This document shows, in pieces, positions 50,028-58,655 of a stretch of 64,000 nucleotides of DNA. This DNA comes from Halorarius litoreus (lineage in GTDB: Archaea > Halobacteriota > Halobacteria > Halobacteriales > Haloarculaceae): positions 3,038,001-3,102,000 of the forward strand of contig NZ_CP101454.1 in NCBI RefSeq assembly GCF_024362405.1, given 5' to 3'. A model generated the notes under the pieces. That model was not told where the DNA came from. It ran no database searches and worked only from the letters and a program-made list of their open reading frames with translations. Position numbers and translations under genes: made by a program. The stretch's first letter is position 1. Each line of letters begins with the position of its first letter.

Positions 50028-51806
50028 ATGCGACGGGTGACTCGAGCGGCGCGTGCGGCGGCCCGACGGCGCCCTGCGCCATCTACCTCTCGCGACCGGC
50101 GCGCACTCACACCGCTGGTCGGCGTGCTGTTGCTCGTCGTCATCGTGATTCTCGGGAGCACCGTGGCTGTACTCGTCGCCGATGAGGCGCTCGGTGGGAC
50201 CCGGAAGAGCGTCGAGGTCGCACGCGCCGAGGGGGCGATGACGCAGCTCGACGCGCGCGTGAGCGATACGGCTCTCGGTTCCGACGGGACGGCGGGGCGG
50301 GCGGTCGACTTCGGCCACATCGGTCCCGATGGACAGCTCGGAACGAGCCGCGAGAGCTGGATGCGCGTCGCCATCGTCAACGCGACGACGGGAGTCGAGG
50401 ACGCGACCGTCGTGAACGCCACGCTCGGGACGGTGACGTACGCGCACAGCGGGACGACCATCGCCTACGAGGGGGGTGGGGTGTGGCGCGGCGACGGCGA
50501 GAACACGACGATGCTGTCGCCGCCGGAGTTCCACTTCCGGAACACGACGCTCACGTTGCCCATCGTCAGCGTCGACGGCGACCCCGCGCTCGGCGAGCGA
50601 TTGCAGGTCGCACAGACCGGCCCGGCCGTGCGGAAGTACCCGAACGAAACTGCGGGTCTGACGAACCGCGTCGCGGACGCCAAGGTCGCCGTCACCGTCC
50701 ACAGCGACTACTATCTGGCGTGGGGTGCGCACTTCGAGGACGCGACGGACGGCTACGTGACGTACGACCACGACGCCCGGACCGTGACGGTGACGTTCCT
50801 CTCGATACCGAAGTGGACCGGGCTGAACGACGGTATCGTCGCTACCTCCGGCTCCGGCGAGGTGAAAGTCACCGGGACGGGCGCGTACATCGACAGCTAC
50901 AACTCCTCGGTGGGGACCGGCAGCTACGACACGACGAAAGGGGCAGATGCCGTGCTCTCGGTCGTCACGGACCTGACCAACAGCGGCGACCTGACGATGC
51001 TCGGTGACCTGCGGTCGGGCGCGACCGTGACGATGGGCGGGAACACCAACATCAGCGGGTCGGTCTACTGGACGGACGCGTACGACCAGAACGGCAACAG
51101 CGTGCACATCGATGGCAGTATCGAACAGATCGACGGCATCGCGCCGTACGAACCCATCGACCGCTACGTGCTGCACGTGGTCGATGCCGCGCGAACTGCG
51201 AACAACAACACCGAGGCCGGTATCGTGGACGACCGGATTTCCGGGTCGGCGACGCTCGGTGCGGGGACCTACTACCTGCGAAGCATCGATATCGGTCCCG
51301 GGAACCGACTGGAACTCGACACGACGGACGGGGACATCGTCGTCGCCGTCGAGGACACGGTCGTCATCGAGGGGAACGGGGGGAACGCCGCGGCGCTCAA
51401 CGTCTCCGGCGACGGGACGGTGACGATGTTCGTCATCGGGGACCAGCCGGTCGATTTCGAGGTCGGAAAGAACGCCGAGGTCAGCGTTCCGGGCGAACGG
51501 GCCACGCAGTTCCGGGTGTACGGTACGCAGGACCTCGACGTCGTCATCCTGAGCAACCAGGGCAAGACGATCCGCTTCGAGGGCGTCATCTACGCGCCAG
51601 CGGGCTACACGGGGACGGGGTCGACGACGGTCGGGCAGGCCGAGTTCTTCGGCGCGATCGTCACCGGCCAGCTCGATGTCCCACAGTACGCGGAGATTCA
51701 CTACGACCTCGGGCTCTCGAACGAACAGTTCCCCCGGGCGCCCTACGTCTCGCGATTGGAGTTCATGCACGTCGCGGTCCACCCGGTCGACGTGACGAAC
51801 CGCTGA
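50028..51806 (+). CDS. Large pilin-like protein with putative beta-solenoid (bactofilin-like) body
   Basis: A 592-residue exported protein. A basic head with RDRRALTPLVGV precedes the helix LLLVVIVILGSTVAVLVADEAL, the archaeal pilin layout. Residues ~55-290 are a beta-rich adhesin-like exterior. Residues ~295-480 repeat short strand units (GSGEVKVTGTGAY, NSGDLTMLGDLRSGATVTMGGNTNISGSVYW) like bactofilin or polymer-forming solenoids. The C-terminal part includes GTYYLRSIDIGPGNRLEL and VDFEVGKNAEVSVPG. Divergent from the pilus operon with shared promoter motifs, so it probably is its main or tip component. Confidence 0.82.
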   Translation: MRRVTRAARAAARRRPAPSTSRDRRALTPLVGVLLLVVIVILGSTVAVLVADEALGGTRKSVEVARAEGAMTQLDARVSDTALGSDGTAGRAVDFGHIGPDGQLGTSRESWMRVAIVNATTGVEDATVVNATLGTVTYAHSGTTIAYEGGGVWRGDGENTTMLSPPEFHFRNTTLTLPIVSVDGDPALGERLQVAQTGPAVRKYPNETAGLTNRVADAKVAVTVHSDYYLAWGAHFEDATDGYVTYDHDARTVTVTFLSIPKWTGLNDGIVATSGSGEVKVTGTGAYIDSYNSSVGTGSYDTTKGADAVLSVVTDLTNSGDLTMLGDLRSGATVTMGGNTNISGSVYWTDAYDQNGNSVHIDGSIEQIDGIAPYEPIDRYVLHVVDAARTANNNTEAGIVDDRISGSATLGAGTYYLRSIDIGPGNRLELDTTDGDIVVAVEDTVVIEGNGGNAAALNVSGDGTVTMFVIGDQPVDFEVGKNAEVSVPGERATQFRVYGTQDLDVVILSNQGKTIRFEGVIYAPAGYTGTGSTTVGQAEFFGAIVTGQLDVPQYAEIHYDLGLSNEQFPRAPYVSRLEFMHVAVHPVDVTNR

Positions 51807-51835
51807 TTGCAGCTGAAAAGAGTACCTGCTGAAAC

Positions 51836-52465
51836 TCAGGAGATGTCGCGGCTGGTGTCGATGGTCACGCCACCGTCGAAGTCGAGTTTGATGGCGTCGG
51901 TGATGGCCTCGCCCCGTCGAACCTTCGGGACGAACAGCCGGTTCTCGATCGCGTCGCCGTAGACGGCGGTGTCGAGGTCGAACACCACGTCGGCGACGTA
52001 CTCGGTGGTGCCACGGTGCGCAGGGACCACTGGTCCCTCGATGCAGTGGAGGATGGCGACGCTCCCGGTCTCGTACAGCCGGGCCTGGATGTCGGTCAGG
52101 AGCGCGAGCAACTCGCGTTCGTCGTCGGCCTCGAAGGGGTTCATCGTGTCGACGACCAGCACCGATTCGGGCTCCAGTTCGTCGAGGAGGCGACGGAGGT
52201 GCGTGAACGGCGAGTAGCGGTCCACGGCCCGAACCGTCGTCTGGGTCGCGTCGGGAATCGCGGCTGCGAGGTCCTCTGAGACCACCGGGGCCGGTCGCTG
52301 GGTGGTCAGATAGAGCGTCGGGCGCGTGCCGAGCAGGTGGGCGAGCAGTCGCTCGGACTGGCTCGTGGGCGTCGCCGTGAGGGCGACGATACTGCCGGGC
52401 CTGATGCCGCCGTGAAGTCGTTCGTCGAGGCTGCCGATTCCCGTCTCGAAGGTCTGTTGTAACAT
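51836..52465 (-). CDS. RecA/KaiC-like (RAD55-type) protein lacking the P-loop
   Basis: A 209-residue protein with the RecA/KaiC fold order. The opening FETGIGSLDERLHGGIRPGSIVAL matches the KaiC-type start. In the P-loop position it reads TATPTSQSE where GxxGxGKT is expected, so Walker A is lost. The Walker B area SVLVVDTMNPFEADDERELLALL is kept, and the end GEAITDAIKLDFDGGVTI is as in related haloarchaeal proteins. Nucleotide binding is doubtful. Convergent with the large pilin-like gene; a promoter element similar to that of the pilus operon lies upstream, suggesting a regulatory partner. Confidence 0.8.
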   Translation of the reverse strand: MLQQTFETGIGSLDERLHGGIRPGSIVALTATPTSQSERLLAHLLGTRPTLYLTTQRPAPVVSEDLAAAIPDATQTTVRAVDRYSPFTHLRRLLDELEPESVLVVDTMNPFEADDERELLALLTDIQARLYETGSVAILHCIEGPVVPAHRGTTEYVADVVFDLDTAVYGDAIENRLFVPKVRRGEAITDAIKLDFDGGVTIDTSRDIS

Positions 52466-52534
52466 CGTCTCTCTCCGTCGTGACGCTCGACCTGCCGCCG
52501 GGCCACGTGTCGGTCACCCTGCAAGTCACCGACT

Positions 52535-52560
52535 ACCGGGATTGTTATACTGCGGATACC
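52535..52560 (-). promoter_or_regulatory. Element resembling the pilus promoter motif
   Basis: ACCGGGATTGTTATAC...GATACC matches the 49895-49920 element of the pilus promoter at 17 of 26 positions, including ACCG, ATTGT and ATACC ends at the same spacing. It lies 70-95 nt upstream of the KaiC-like gene start (52465, minus strand). Confidence 0.4.
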
Positions 52561-52633
52561 GCCGGTCCGGTACCGCCATCGGCAGGGAAACGCCGAGCGC
52601 GACCGTCGGTAGAAACGGGCCGACAGAAGGCGG

Positions 52634-53305
52634 TTAGGTGCTTGCTGCCGTCTGTCGCGGGTTCTGCATTCCCTCTTTGACACCCTGGTAGACGAGCAGG
52701 ACGTTCACCGGGTACGCCACCAGGAGGCCGACGGTGAGCGAGAACACCAGCGCGGACCAGAACAGCGGTTCCGTGATGGTCGCCTCACCCGCGAGCCAGA
52801 CGTCGGTGCCGATGGCCGCGATCTCCATCACGGTGATGGAGGGTGTCTCGGAGTAGAGCGCGTCTTTCATCGCCGTCGCCAGCGACTCACCCTCCTGGAC
52901 GAGCGGGCCCACGGTGAGCCCGTAGCCGAAGACGTACGCGCAAGCGAACGTGATGGCGATGACCCAGTGGCTCGCCAGCGCGAGCAGTCCGGCGGCGATC
53001 GTGATGCCGACGACCTCACCCGCGCCACAGCCGGAGTAGCAGTGGGCCACCGACCGGAAGCCGCGGCGCCACAGCGAGTCCCGCTCGATGGCTGCCCGCC
53101 CGGAGTACGCGTACACTGCTAGCCCGAGCGGCCCGGAGTAGAGCACCGTCAGCCCCCACACGAACTTCATCAACGGCGCGATTCCGCTGTTGTTCGCTCG
53201 CAGGTCGTACACGAGGACCGCCAGCGACAGCGCCACGAGCCCGGCCCACCCCGCCAGGACCTGCGGGTTCGTCAGCACGGTTCGGAGGGTCTGGTCGAAG
53301 GGCAT
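52634..53305 (-). CDS. DUF4396 membrane protein
   Basis: A 223-residue membrane protein with about five helices. The DUF4396 fingerprint is clear: FVWGLTVLYSGPLGLAVYAYSGRA then VAHCYSGCGAGEVVGI, a His-Cys-x3-Cys group, and the late ETPSITVMEIAAIG. The conserved Cys/His cluster suggests metal binding. It is divergent from the copper P-type ATPase, and this pairing supports a role in copper handling. A minus-strand TATA-like CAAAAATC lies ~25 nt upstream. Confidence 0.88.
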   Translation of the reverse strand: MPFDQTLRTVLTNPQVLAGWAGLVALSLAVLVYDLRANNSGIAPLMKFVWGLTVLYSGPLGLAVYAYSGRAAIERDSLWRRGFRSVAHCYSGCGAGEVVGITIAAGLLALASHWVIAITFACAYVFGYGLTVGPLVQEGESLATAMKDALYSETPSITVMEIAAIGTDVWLAGEATITEPLFWSALVFSLTVGLLVAYPVNVLLVYQGVKEGMQNPRQTAAST

Positions 53306-53360
53306 CGCGTCTTGCTACGTCTGCCTGATTTTTGCCGTTTGGGGCTCGTGTGAGTGGCTC

Positions 53361-53393
53361 GAATCTCGATTCAACTTTCGAATCGAAATTATA
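53361..53393 (+). promoter_or_regulatory. Operator-like GAATC dyads and TATA of copA
   Basis: GAATC (53361), GATTC (53368) and GAATC (53380) are three half-sites. They form GAATC-TC-GATTC and CGATTC-7-GAATCG. AATTATA (53387-53393) follows at once as TATA, ~65 nt before the copA ATG. A metal-responsive regulator bound here would block or guide TFB/TBP. Confidence 0.5.
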
Positions 53394-53457
53394 CGTGCTG
53401 GCTCACTTCGGGTTCTGTGGCACAAACCGCATCAATGAGTAGCCCGTACGTCGATGC

Positions 53458-56028
53458 ATGACCAGACGTTCGCCCCTCCAGTTGACGGGGATGTCCTGTG
53501 CGAACTGCGCCGGGACCATCGAGGAGACCGTCGGCCGGCTCGACGGCGTCGAGGAGGTCGACGCCAACTACGCCACCGACGAGGGAAGCGTCACCTACGA
53601 CCCGGAGCGCGTCTCGCTCGCGGCGATATACGCGGCCGTGAACGAGGCGGGCTACGGCGTCGTCGACGAGCGCGTCACCGTCGCCATCACGGACATGTCG
53701 TGTGCGAACTGCTCGGAGACGGTCGAGTCCGCGCTCCTCGGCGTGTCGGGTGTCATCGAGGCCGACGCGAACTTCGCGACCGACGAGGCACAGGTCCGAT
53801 ACAACCCCGCCGAGACCTCGCGGGAGGCGCTGTATCGGGCCATCGAGGACGCGGGGTACACGCCCGTCCGTCCCGACGAATCAGGCGAGGAGAGCGACGC
53901 GGAGCGTGCGGACACCGCCAGAACGGAGGAGATTCGCCGACAGAAGCGCCTGACGCTGTTCGGTGCGGCACTCGCCACCCCGCTCCTCGCGATGCTCGTC
54001 GCCGAACTGTTCGCCCCCGGCCTCCTCCCCGAGACAATTCCGGGGACCAGTCTGCCACTGGGGTGGGTGGCGTTCCTGCTCGCTACGCCCGTCCAGGTCG
54101 TGCTTGGCCGCGAGTTCTACGCGAACTCCTACAAGGCCGTCGTGAAGAACCGGACCGCGAACATGGACGTACTCATCGCGCTCGGCTCGTCGACGGCGTA
54201 CGGCTACTCCGTCGTGGCCCTGCTCGGCGTGCTTCCGACGGCCGGGCTCTACTTCGATACGGCCGCGCTCATCCTCGTGTTCATCACGCTCGGCAACTAC
54301 CTCGAGGCGCGGTCGAAGGGGCAGGCAGGTGAGGCGCTCCGCTCGCTCCTCGAAATGGAAGCCGAGGAGGCCACCCGCATCGACCCGGACGGGACCGAGG
54401 AGACGGTTCCCCTCGAAGCCGTACAGGTCGGCGACCGCCTGAAGGTGCGGCCCGGTGAGAAGATTCCCACGGACGCCGTGGTCGTCGAGGGCGAATCGGC
54501 CGTCGACGAGTCGATGGTCACCGGCGAGTCCGTCCCGGTCTCGAAGGAACCGGGTGACGAGGTCGTCGGCTCGACGGTGAACACGAACGGCGTGCTGGTC
54601 GTCGAGGCCACGAAGGTCGGCAGCGAGACGGCCATCCAGCAGATCGTCGCGATGGTGAAGGAGGCACAGTCGCGGCAGCCCGAGATTCAGAACCTCGCGG
54701 ACCGCATCTCGGCGTACTTCGTGCCGGCAGTCATCCTCAACGCTCTGCTGTGGGGAGCCGTCTGGTATCTGTTCCCCGAGGCGCTCGTGGGGTTCGTCGG
54801 GAGCCTGCCGTTGTGGGGGCTCGCCGTTGGTGGTCCCGCAGCCGTCGGTGTCGTTGAGTTCGCCGTCCTCGTGTTCGCCTCCGCTGTGCTCATCGCCTGC
54901 CCCTGTGCGCTGGGGCTCGCGACGCCCGCGGCGACGATGGTCGGCACCTCCATCGGTGCGCGCAACGGCGTGCTGTTCAAAGGCGGTGACATCCTCGAGC
55001 GCGTCCGCGACACGGACACGGTCGTGTTCGACAAGACCGGCACCCTGACCGAGGGCGAGATGACCCTCACGGACGTCCGCCCACTCGGGCCAGCCACGGA
55101 CGGCGCTGGTCTGACCGAGGTCGAGGAGCTGGACGCCGAGACGCGCCTGCTCGAAGCCGTCGCCACGGCCGAGAACGGCAGCGAACACCCCATCGCCGAG
55201 GCCATCGTCGAGGGGGCACGCGACCGTGGTATCGACGTCGGCCAGCCAGACGACTTCGAGAACGTTTCGGGGCGCGGCATCCGCGCGACCGTCGACGGTG
55301 GCGAGGTCGTGGTCGGCAAGCCCGACCTGCTCGCGGAGGCGGGCGTAAGCGTCGAGGGTGCCACCGAGGTCGTCGAGTCGCTGGAGGCCGAAGGGAAGAC
55401 CGTCGTCCTCGCAGCGCTCGACGGGGAGTTGCTCGGGGCGGTCGCGGTCGCCGACGAGGTGAAGCCCTCGGCGAACGAGGCGGTCGCGGCGCTCCACGAC
55501 CGGGGCGTCGAGACGTACATGATCACCGGCGACAACGAGCGGACCGCCCGTGCCGTCGCCGAGCAGGTCGGCATCCCCGCCGAGAACGTGCGGGCAGGGG
55601 TCCTCCCCGAGGACAAAGCCGATGCCGTGGAGTCCATCCAGTCAGAGGGGAAGCGGGCGATGATGGTCGGTGACGGCGTGAACGACGCGCCCGCGCTCGC
55701 CGCGGCGTTCGTCGGCGTCGCTATCGGCTCGGGAACGGACGTGGCTATCGAAGCCGCGGACGTGACGCTGATGCGTTCTGACCCGCTGGACGTGGTGAAG
55801 GCCATTCGCGTGAGCGAAGCCTCGCTCCGCAAAATCAAGCAGAACCTGTTCTGGGCGCTCGGCTACAACACGGCGATGATTCCGCTCGCCTCGCTGGGCC
55901 TGCTCCAGCCAGTGCTGGCTGCTGGGGCGATGGCGTTCTCCAGTGTCTCGGTACTGGCGAACAGCCTGCTGTTCCGGAGCTACACCCCGGACCACGACTA
56001 TCGGCTGTTCGGCTTCCTGCGGCGATAA
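53458..56028 (+). CDS. copA: Copper-translocating P1B-type ATPase
   Basis: An 856-residue heavy-metal P-type ATPase that exports Cu(I). Two N-terminal HMA domains carry MSCANC (Cys14/Cys17 and Cys82/Cys85). Eight helices are expected, with the ion-binding CPC at 481-483 ([14 protein letters not shown]) that marks Cu/Ag pumps. The actuator has VTGES, the phosphorylated Asp525 lies in DKTGTLTEG, the nucleotide domain has SEHPIAEA, and [13 protein letters not shown] is the hinge. The C-terminal helices have the Asn-Tyr and Met-Ser motifs ([22 protein letters not shown]) typical of CopA. Its promoter has an operator-like dyad; divergent from DUF4396. Confidence 0.97.
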   Translation: MTRRSPLQLTGMSCANCAGTIEETVGRLDGVEEVDANYATDEGSVTYDPERVSLAAIYAAVNEAGYGVVDERVTVAITDMSCANCSETVESALLGVSGVIEADANFATDEAQVRYNPAETSREALYRAIEDAGYTPVRPDESGEESDAERADTARTEEIRRQKRLTLFGAALATPLLAMLVAELFAPGLLPETIPGTSLPLGWVAFLLATPVQVVLGREFYANSYKAVVKNRTANMDVLIALGSSTAYGYSVVALLGVLPTAGLYFDTAALILVFITLGNYLEARSKGQAGEALRSLLEMEAEEATRIDPDGTEETVPLEAVQVGDRLKVRPGEKIPTDAVVVEGESAVDESMVTGESVPVSKEPGDEVVGSTVNTNGVLVVEATKVGSETAIQQIVAMVKEAQSRQPEIQNLADRISAYFVPAVILNALLWGAVWYLFPEALVGFVGSLPLWGLAVGGPAAVGVVEFAVLVFASAVLIACPCALGLATPAATMVGTSIGARNGVLFKGGDILERVRDTDTVVFDKTGTLTEGEMTLTDVRPLGPATDGAGLTEVEELDAETRLLEAVATAENGSEHPIAEAIVEGARDRGIDVGQPDDFENVSGRGIRATVDGGEVVVGKPDLLAEAGVSVEGATEVVESLEAEGKTVVLAALDGELLGAVAVADEVKPSANEAVAALHDRGVETYMITGDNERTARAVAEQVGIPAENVRAGVLPEDKADAVESIQSEGKRAMMVGDGVNDAPALAAAFVGVAIGSGTDVAIEAADVTLMRSDPLDVVKAIRVSEASLRKIKQNLFWALGYNTAMIPLASLGLLQPVLAAGAMAFSSVSVLANSLLFRSYTPDHDYRLFGFLRR

Positions 56029-56057
56029 ATCGGCGAGAAAAACGAGCGGGTCGGTCG

Positions 56058-57677
56058 TTACCGGTTGCGACCGAGTTCGTCGTGGCTGGTGACCCAGTCG
56101 GACGCCGAGATGGCGGAGGCGAGCGAGAGTTCGCCCGCCAGAACAGTCACCGCGGCGATCTCCGCGAACTTGTTCACCTTGCCCGCACCCTTGCAGCCGA
56201 GCATCTCGAGACACTCGGACTGGGTGGGGAGCTGCGTGCCGCCGCCGTACGTCGCGACGATGAGCGACGGAATCGTCACGGAGACGTGCAGCGAGTTGTC
56301 GTTCAGGAGCGTGGTGTTGACCATCGCGGCCGACGACTCGGCGACGTTCGCCTCGTCCTGCCCGGTCGCGATGAACAGCGATGCCAGCCCGTTCGCGGGG
56401 TGTGCACCGTTCGTGTTCGCTCCGGAGAAGAACGAGCCGAGGGTGGCGACCTGCGCGTGGTGGTGGATGGCCTGCGGCTCGACGCCGAGGTGGTGGAGCA
56501 TCGTCTCCTCGCTGAGGGTGACCTCGGCGGTGACGCGCTTGCCACGGGTCTTCAGGTCGTTGATCTTGGAGGCCTTCTTGTCGGTCGCGAAGTTCCCCTC
56601 CAGATAGAAGTTCTCGACGTAGCCGTTGTACTCGCTCAGAATCCAGTTACACGCGGCGAACGTCGCCTTCCCGACCATGTTCTGGCCCGCGGCGTCGCCC
56701 GTCCTGAAGTCGAACCGGAGGTGCGCGTGGTTGTTGGTGAGGTGATCCTCGATCTCGACGAGTTCCGCCACCGACGACGTCTCCTCGGCCTTCTCCTTGA
56801 TGGTGTCGTAGTGCTCGAACACCCAGTCACGGAAGTCACGGGCGTTCCGCGCGTCCTCGAAGACGAACACCGGCGCGCGGTTCATGTTGTCGTCGACGAC
56901 CGTCGCCTTCGCCCCACCCGAGAGGTTGATGGCCTTCATTCCGCGGGAGTAGGAGGCGACGAGCGTCCCTTCGGTGGTCGCGAGCGGAATCGGGTACTCG
57001 CCGTCCGCGTGTTCACCGTTGACCTTCACGGGGCCGGCGAGGCCGATGGGCATCTGGGCGACGCCGACGAAGTTCTCGATGTTCCCCTCGGTCACCTCGG
57101 GGTCGATGGAGTACTGGCCGACGTGGTCGAGTTCGGCCCCGGTCTCCTCCTTGACGAACTCGTGGCGGGTCTGGATGGCCTCCTCGGAGTAGTTGTTCTC
57201 GTCGTCGCGGGGAATGCCACCGACCATCTCCTCGTCGCGGATGGTGTCGGTGACGTCGAGTGCGAGGTCGCCGAACGGCTCGGCGGTGAACTCGATGAGG
57301 ATGTTGTGTTCGCCACGCTTGACGGTGATGCCGTCGATGCGGACGATGACCGTCCGCCCGACGGGGAAGTTGATGTACTCGTCCTCAGAAATGTCGTCGA
57401 GCTCGAACACCTTCTCGTCGGGTGTGACGAGTCGCACGTCGTCGAGCGCGATACGCTCGCCGTCGACGACGACGCGGGAGACGCCGGTGACCTTGGCGTC
57501 CTGCAAGCGGTTCTTGATCTCGAACTGTGCGCCTCCCTCGATGTCCCGCAAGCTCCCGTAGGTGTAGAGCCGCTGCAGGATGCGGTCGGGAATGTCGAGC
57601 GACAGAACGCCACCCGAACTGACGAGGTTCGCGTAGATTCGCTTCAGCACGCCGCTGTCTGGTGTCGGAATGACCAT
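56058..57677 (-). CDS. HMG-CoA reductase family protein with extra N-terminal domain
   Basis: A 539-residue protein. Residues ~1-145 form an extra beta-rich domain (SGVLKRIYANLVSSGGVLSL, GGAQFEIKNRL, FPVGRTVIVRIDG) not found in archaeal mevalonate-pathway reductases, which are about 400 long. Residues ~150-539 are a class I HMG-CoA reductase core: ENFVGVAQMPIGLAGPV, Glu236 in TTEGTL, Lys337 in GDAAGQNMVGK, Asp441 in ATGQDEAN, GGGTQLPTQSE and His532 in SHDELGRNR, so the catalytic set is complete. Whether it makes mevalonate or is a specialised paralogue cannot be told. The ATG at 57677 is preferred; upstream codons are unlike protein. Confidence 0.9.
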   Translation of the reverse strand: MVIPTPDSGVLKRIYANLVSSGGVLSLDIPDRILQRLYTYGSLRDIEGGAQFEIKNRLQDAKVTGVSRVVVDGERIALDDVRLVTPDEKVFELDDISEDEYINFPVGRTVIVRIDGITVKRGEHNILIEFTAEPFGDLALDVTDTIRDEEMVGGIPRDDENNYSEEAIQTRHEFVKEETGAELDHVGQYSIDPEVTEGNIENFVGVAQMPIGLAGPVKVNGEHADGEYPIPLATTEGTLVASYSRGMKAINLSGGAKATVVDDNMNRAPVFVFEDARNARDFRDWVFEHYDTIKEKAEETSSVAELVEIEDHLTNNHAHLRFDFRTGDAAGQNMVGKATFAACNWILSEYNGYVENFYLEGNFATDKKASKINDLKTRGKRVTAEVTLSEETMLHHLGVEPQAIHHHAQVATLGSFFSGANTNGAHPANGLASLFIATGQDEANVAESSAAMVNTTLLNDNSLHVSVTIPSLIVATYGGGTQLPTQSECLEMLGCKGAGKVNKFAEIAAVTVLAGELSLASAISASDWVTSHDELGRNR

Positions 57678-57707
57678 CGACTCTCTGTGGAACCGTCCAG
57701 CGTGACC

Positions 57708-57717
57708 CTGATAAGAG
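57708..57717 (-). promoter_or_regulatory. TATA box of the HMG-CoA reductase gene
   Basis: On the minus strand CTCTTATCAG, ~35 nt before the ATG at 57677, gives a very short leader. Confidence 0.45.
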
Positions 57718-57774
57718 TTGTGCGGGCAATAACCTGTAATTAATATGTGGCTTCTTGCCGATTGCACACATGGT

Positions 57775-57795
57775 CCGTGTCGTTCGCTGACACGG
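57775..57795. promoter_or_regulatory. Inverted repeat CCGTGTC-7-GACACGG
   Basis: A perfect 7-bp inverted repeat with a 7-bp centre lies in the AT-rich divergent gap (57678-57938) between the reductase and the DUF2270 gene, ~98 nt from the reductase start. A candidate regulator site or hairpin. Confidence 0.4.
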
Positions 57796-57901
57796 CCTAG
57801 AAGCCCGTTCCGGCAATATCTTTCCATACACTCCTCACACATATTCACAGTTCGACATAACCTCTGAGAACTACCGCAAGACAATATTGCTCCAAATACA
57901 C

Positions 57902-57911
57902 AATACTTTTC
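57902..57911 (+). promoter_or_regulatory. TATA box of DUF2270 gene (AATACTTTT)
   Basis: AATACTTTTC lies ~32 nt before the ATG at 57939. The surrounding ACAATACTTT is repeated exactly before the next gene (58622). Confidence 0.55.
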
Positions 57912-57938
57912 GCGCCTCGTCCGCTAGCGTCGGTACGA

Positions 57939-58610
57939 ATGACGGACCCCGACCAGCGAATCGGCTCCGAGCTGTTCGAGGGCGACCCCGGTTCGCCGCT
58001 CGCACATCTCTATCGTGGCGAGATTCATCGGATGAAGCTCTGGCGTGAGCGGCTCGACCGGACGACGAACTGGGCGGTAACGGTGCTCGCGGCGGTCATG
58101 ACGTGGGCGTTCACGAGCGAGAGCAACCCCCACTACGTCATCCTCGTCGGCGGGGTGATGCTCGGGGTGTTCCTCTGGATCGAGGCCCGGCGATACCGCG
58201 GGTACGACATGTGGCGCTCCCGGGTTCGGACGCTTCAGGAGAACGTGTTCGCCGACGCACTCCACCCCGAGTCAGGTATCGAGCACGACCAGTGGCGACA
58301 ACGACTCGCCGCCGATTACCGCTCACCCGACATGAAGATCACCTACGAAGAGGCGGTCGCACACCGGTTACGCCGAGTGTACCTCCCACTTCTGGGTGTG
58401 CTCTTCGCCGCGTGGGCGTTCCGAGTGACTGCGTTCCACGGCGCGACGTGGCCCCAGAGCGCCGCAATCGGCGTCGTTCCGGGCACGGTCGTGACCGGCA
58501 TCGTCGCGTTCGTCGCGGCGGCCGCGCTGTTCATCGCGTGTCGGCCGCGCCGGTGGCGTGCCAAGGGTGAACTCCACACCGACGAGGTCCGTCACTGGGA
58601 CGAGGATTGA
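57939..58610 (+). CDS. DUF2270 integral membrane protein
   Basis: A 223-residue protein matching DUF2270 by LAHLYRGEIHRMKLWRERLDRTTNWAVTV, then FLWIEARRYRGYDMWRSRVRTLQENVFA and the loop DMKITYEEAVAHRLRRVYLPLL. Four helices are expected (around 45-65, 66-80, 140-160 and 175-200). Function unknown; the family is common in haloarchaea. It ends 45 nt before the rhodanese-MBL gene, and both have the same promoter core. Confidence 0.88.
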   Translation: MTDPDQRIGSELFEGDPGSPLAHLYRGEIHRMKLWRERLDRTTNWAVTVLAAVMTWAFTSESNPHYVILVGGVMLGVFLWIEARRYRGYDMWRSRVRTLQENVFADALHPESGIEHDQWRQRLAADYRSPDMKITYEEAVAHRLRRVYLPLLGVLFAAWAFRVTAFHGATWPQSAAIGVVPGTVVTGIVAFVAAAALFIACRPRRWRAKGELHTDEVRHWDED

Positions 58611-58621
58611 GAGAAACGAAC

Positions 58622-58631
58622 AATACTTTAT
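58622..58631 (+). promoter_or_regulatory. TATA box of rhodanese-MBL gene (AATACTTTA)
   Basis: AATACTTTAT lies ~28 nt before the ATG at 58656 and shares ACAATACTTT with the DUF2270 promoter. Confidence 0.55.
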
Positions 58632-58655
58632 TCCTGTAGCCACCGACAGTCGGGT

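Noticed and set aside
49992..52529. An 845-codon minus-strand open frame opposite the large pilin-like gene
   Set aside because: Arg/Val/Asp-rich shadow frame caused by high GC; no domain. The plus-strand pilin-like gene and the real minus-strand KaiC-like gene (another frame) explain the region.
53881..55497. A 538-codon minus-strand frame inside copA
   Set aside because: Shadow of copA, whose motifs are complete on the plus strand.
56082..57743. A 553-codon plus-strand frame opposite the HMG-CoA reductase
   Set aside because: Shadow frame of low-complexity Val/Asp/Arg composition; the reductase motifs are all on the minus strand.
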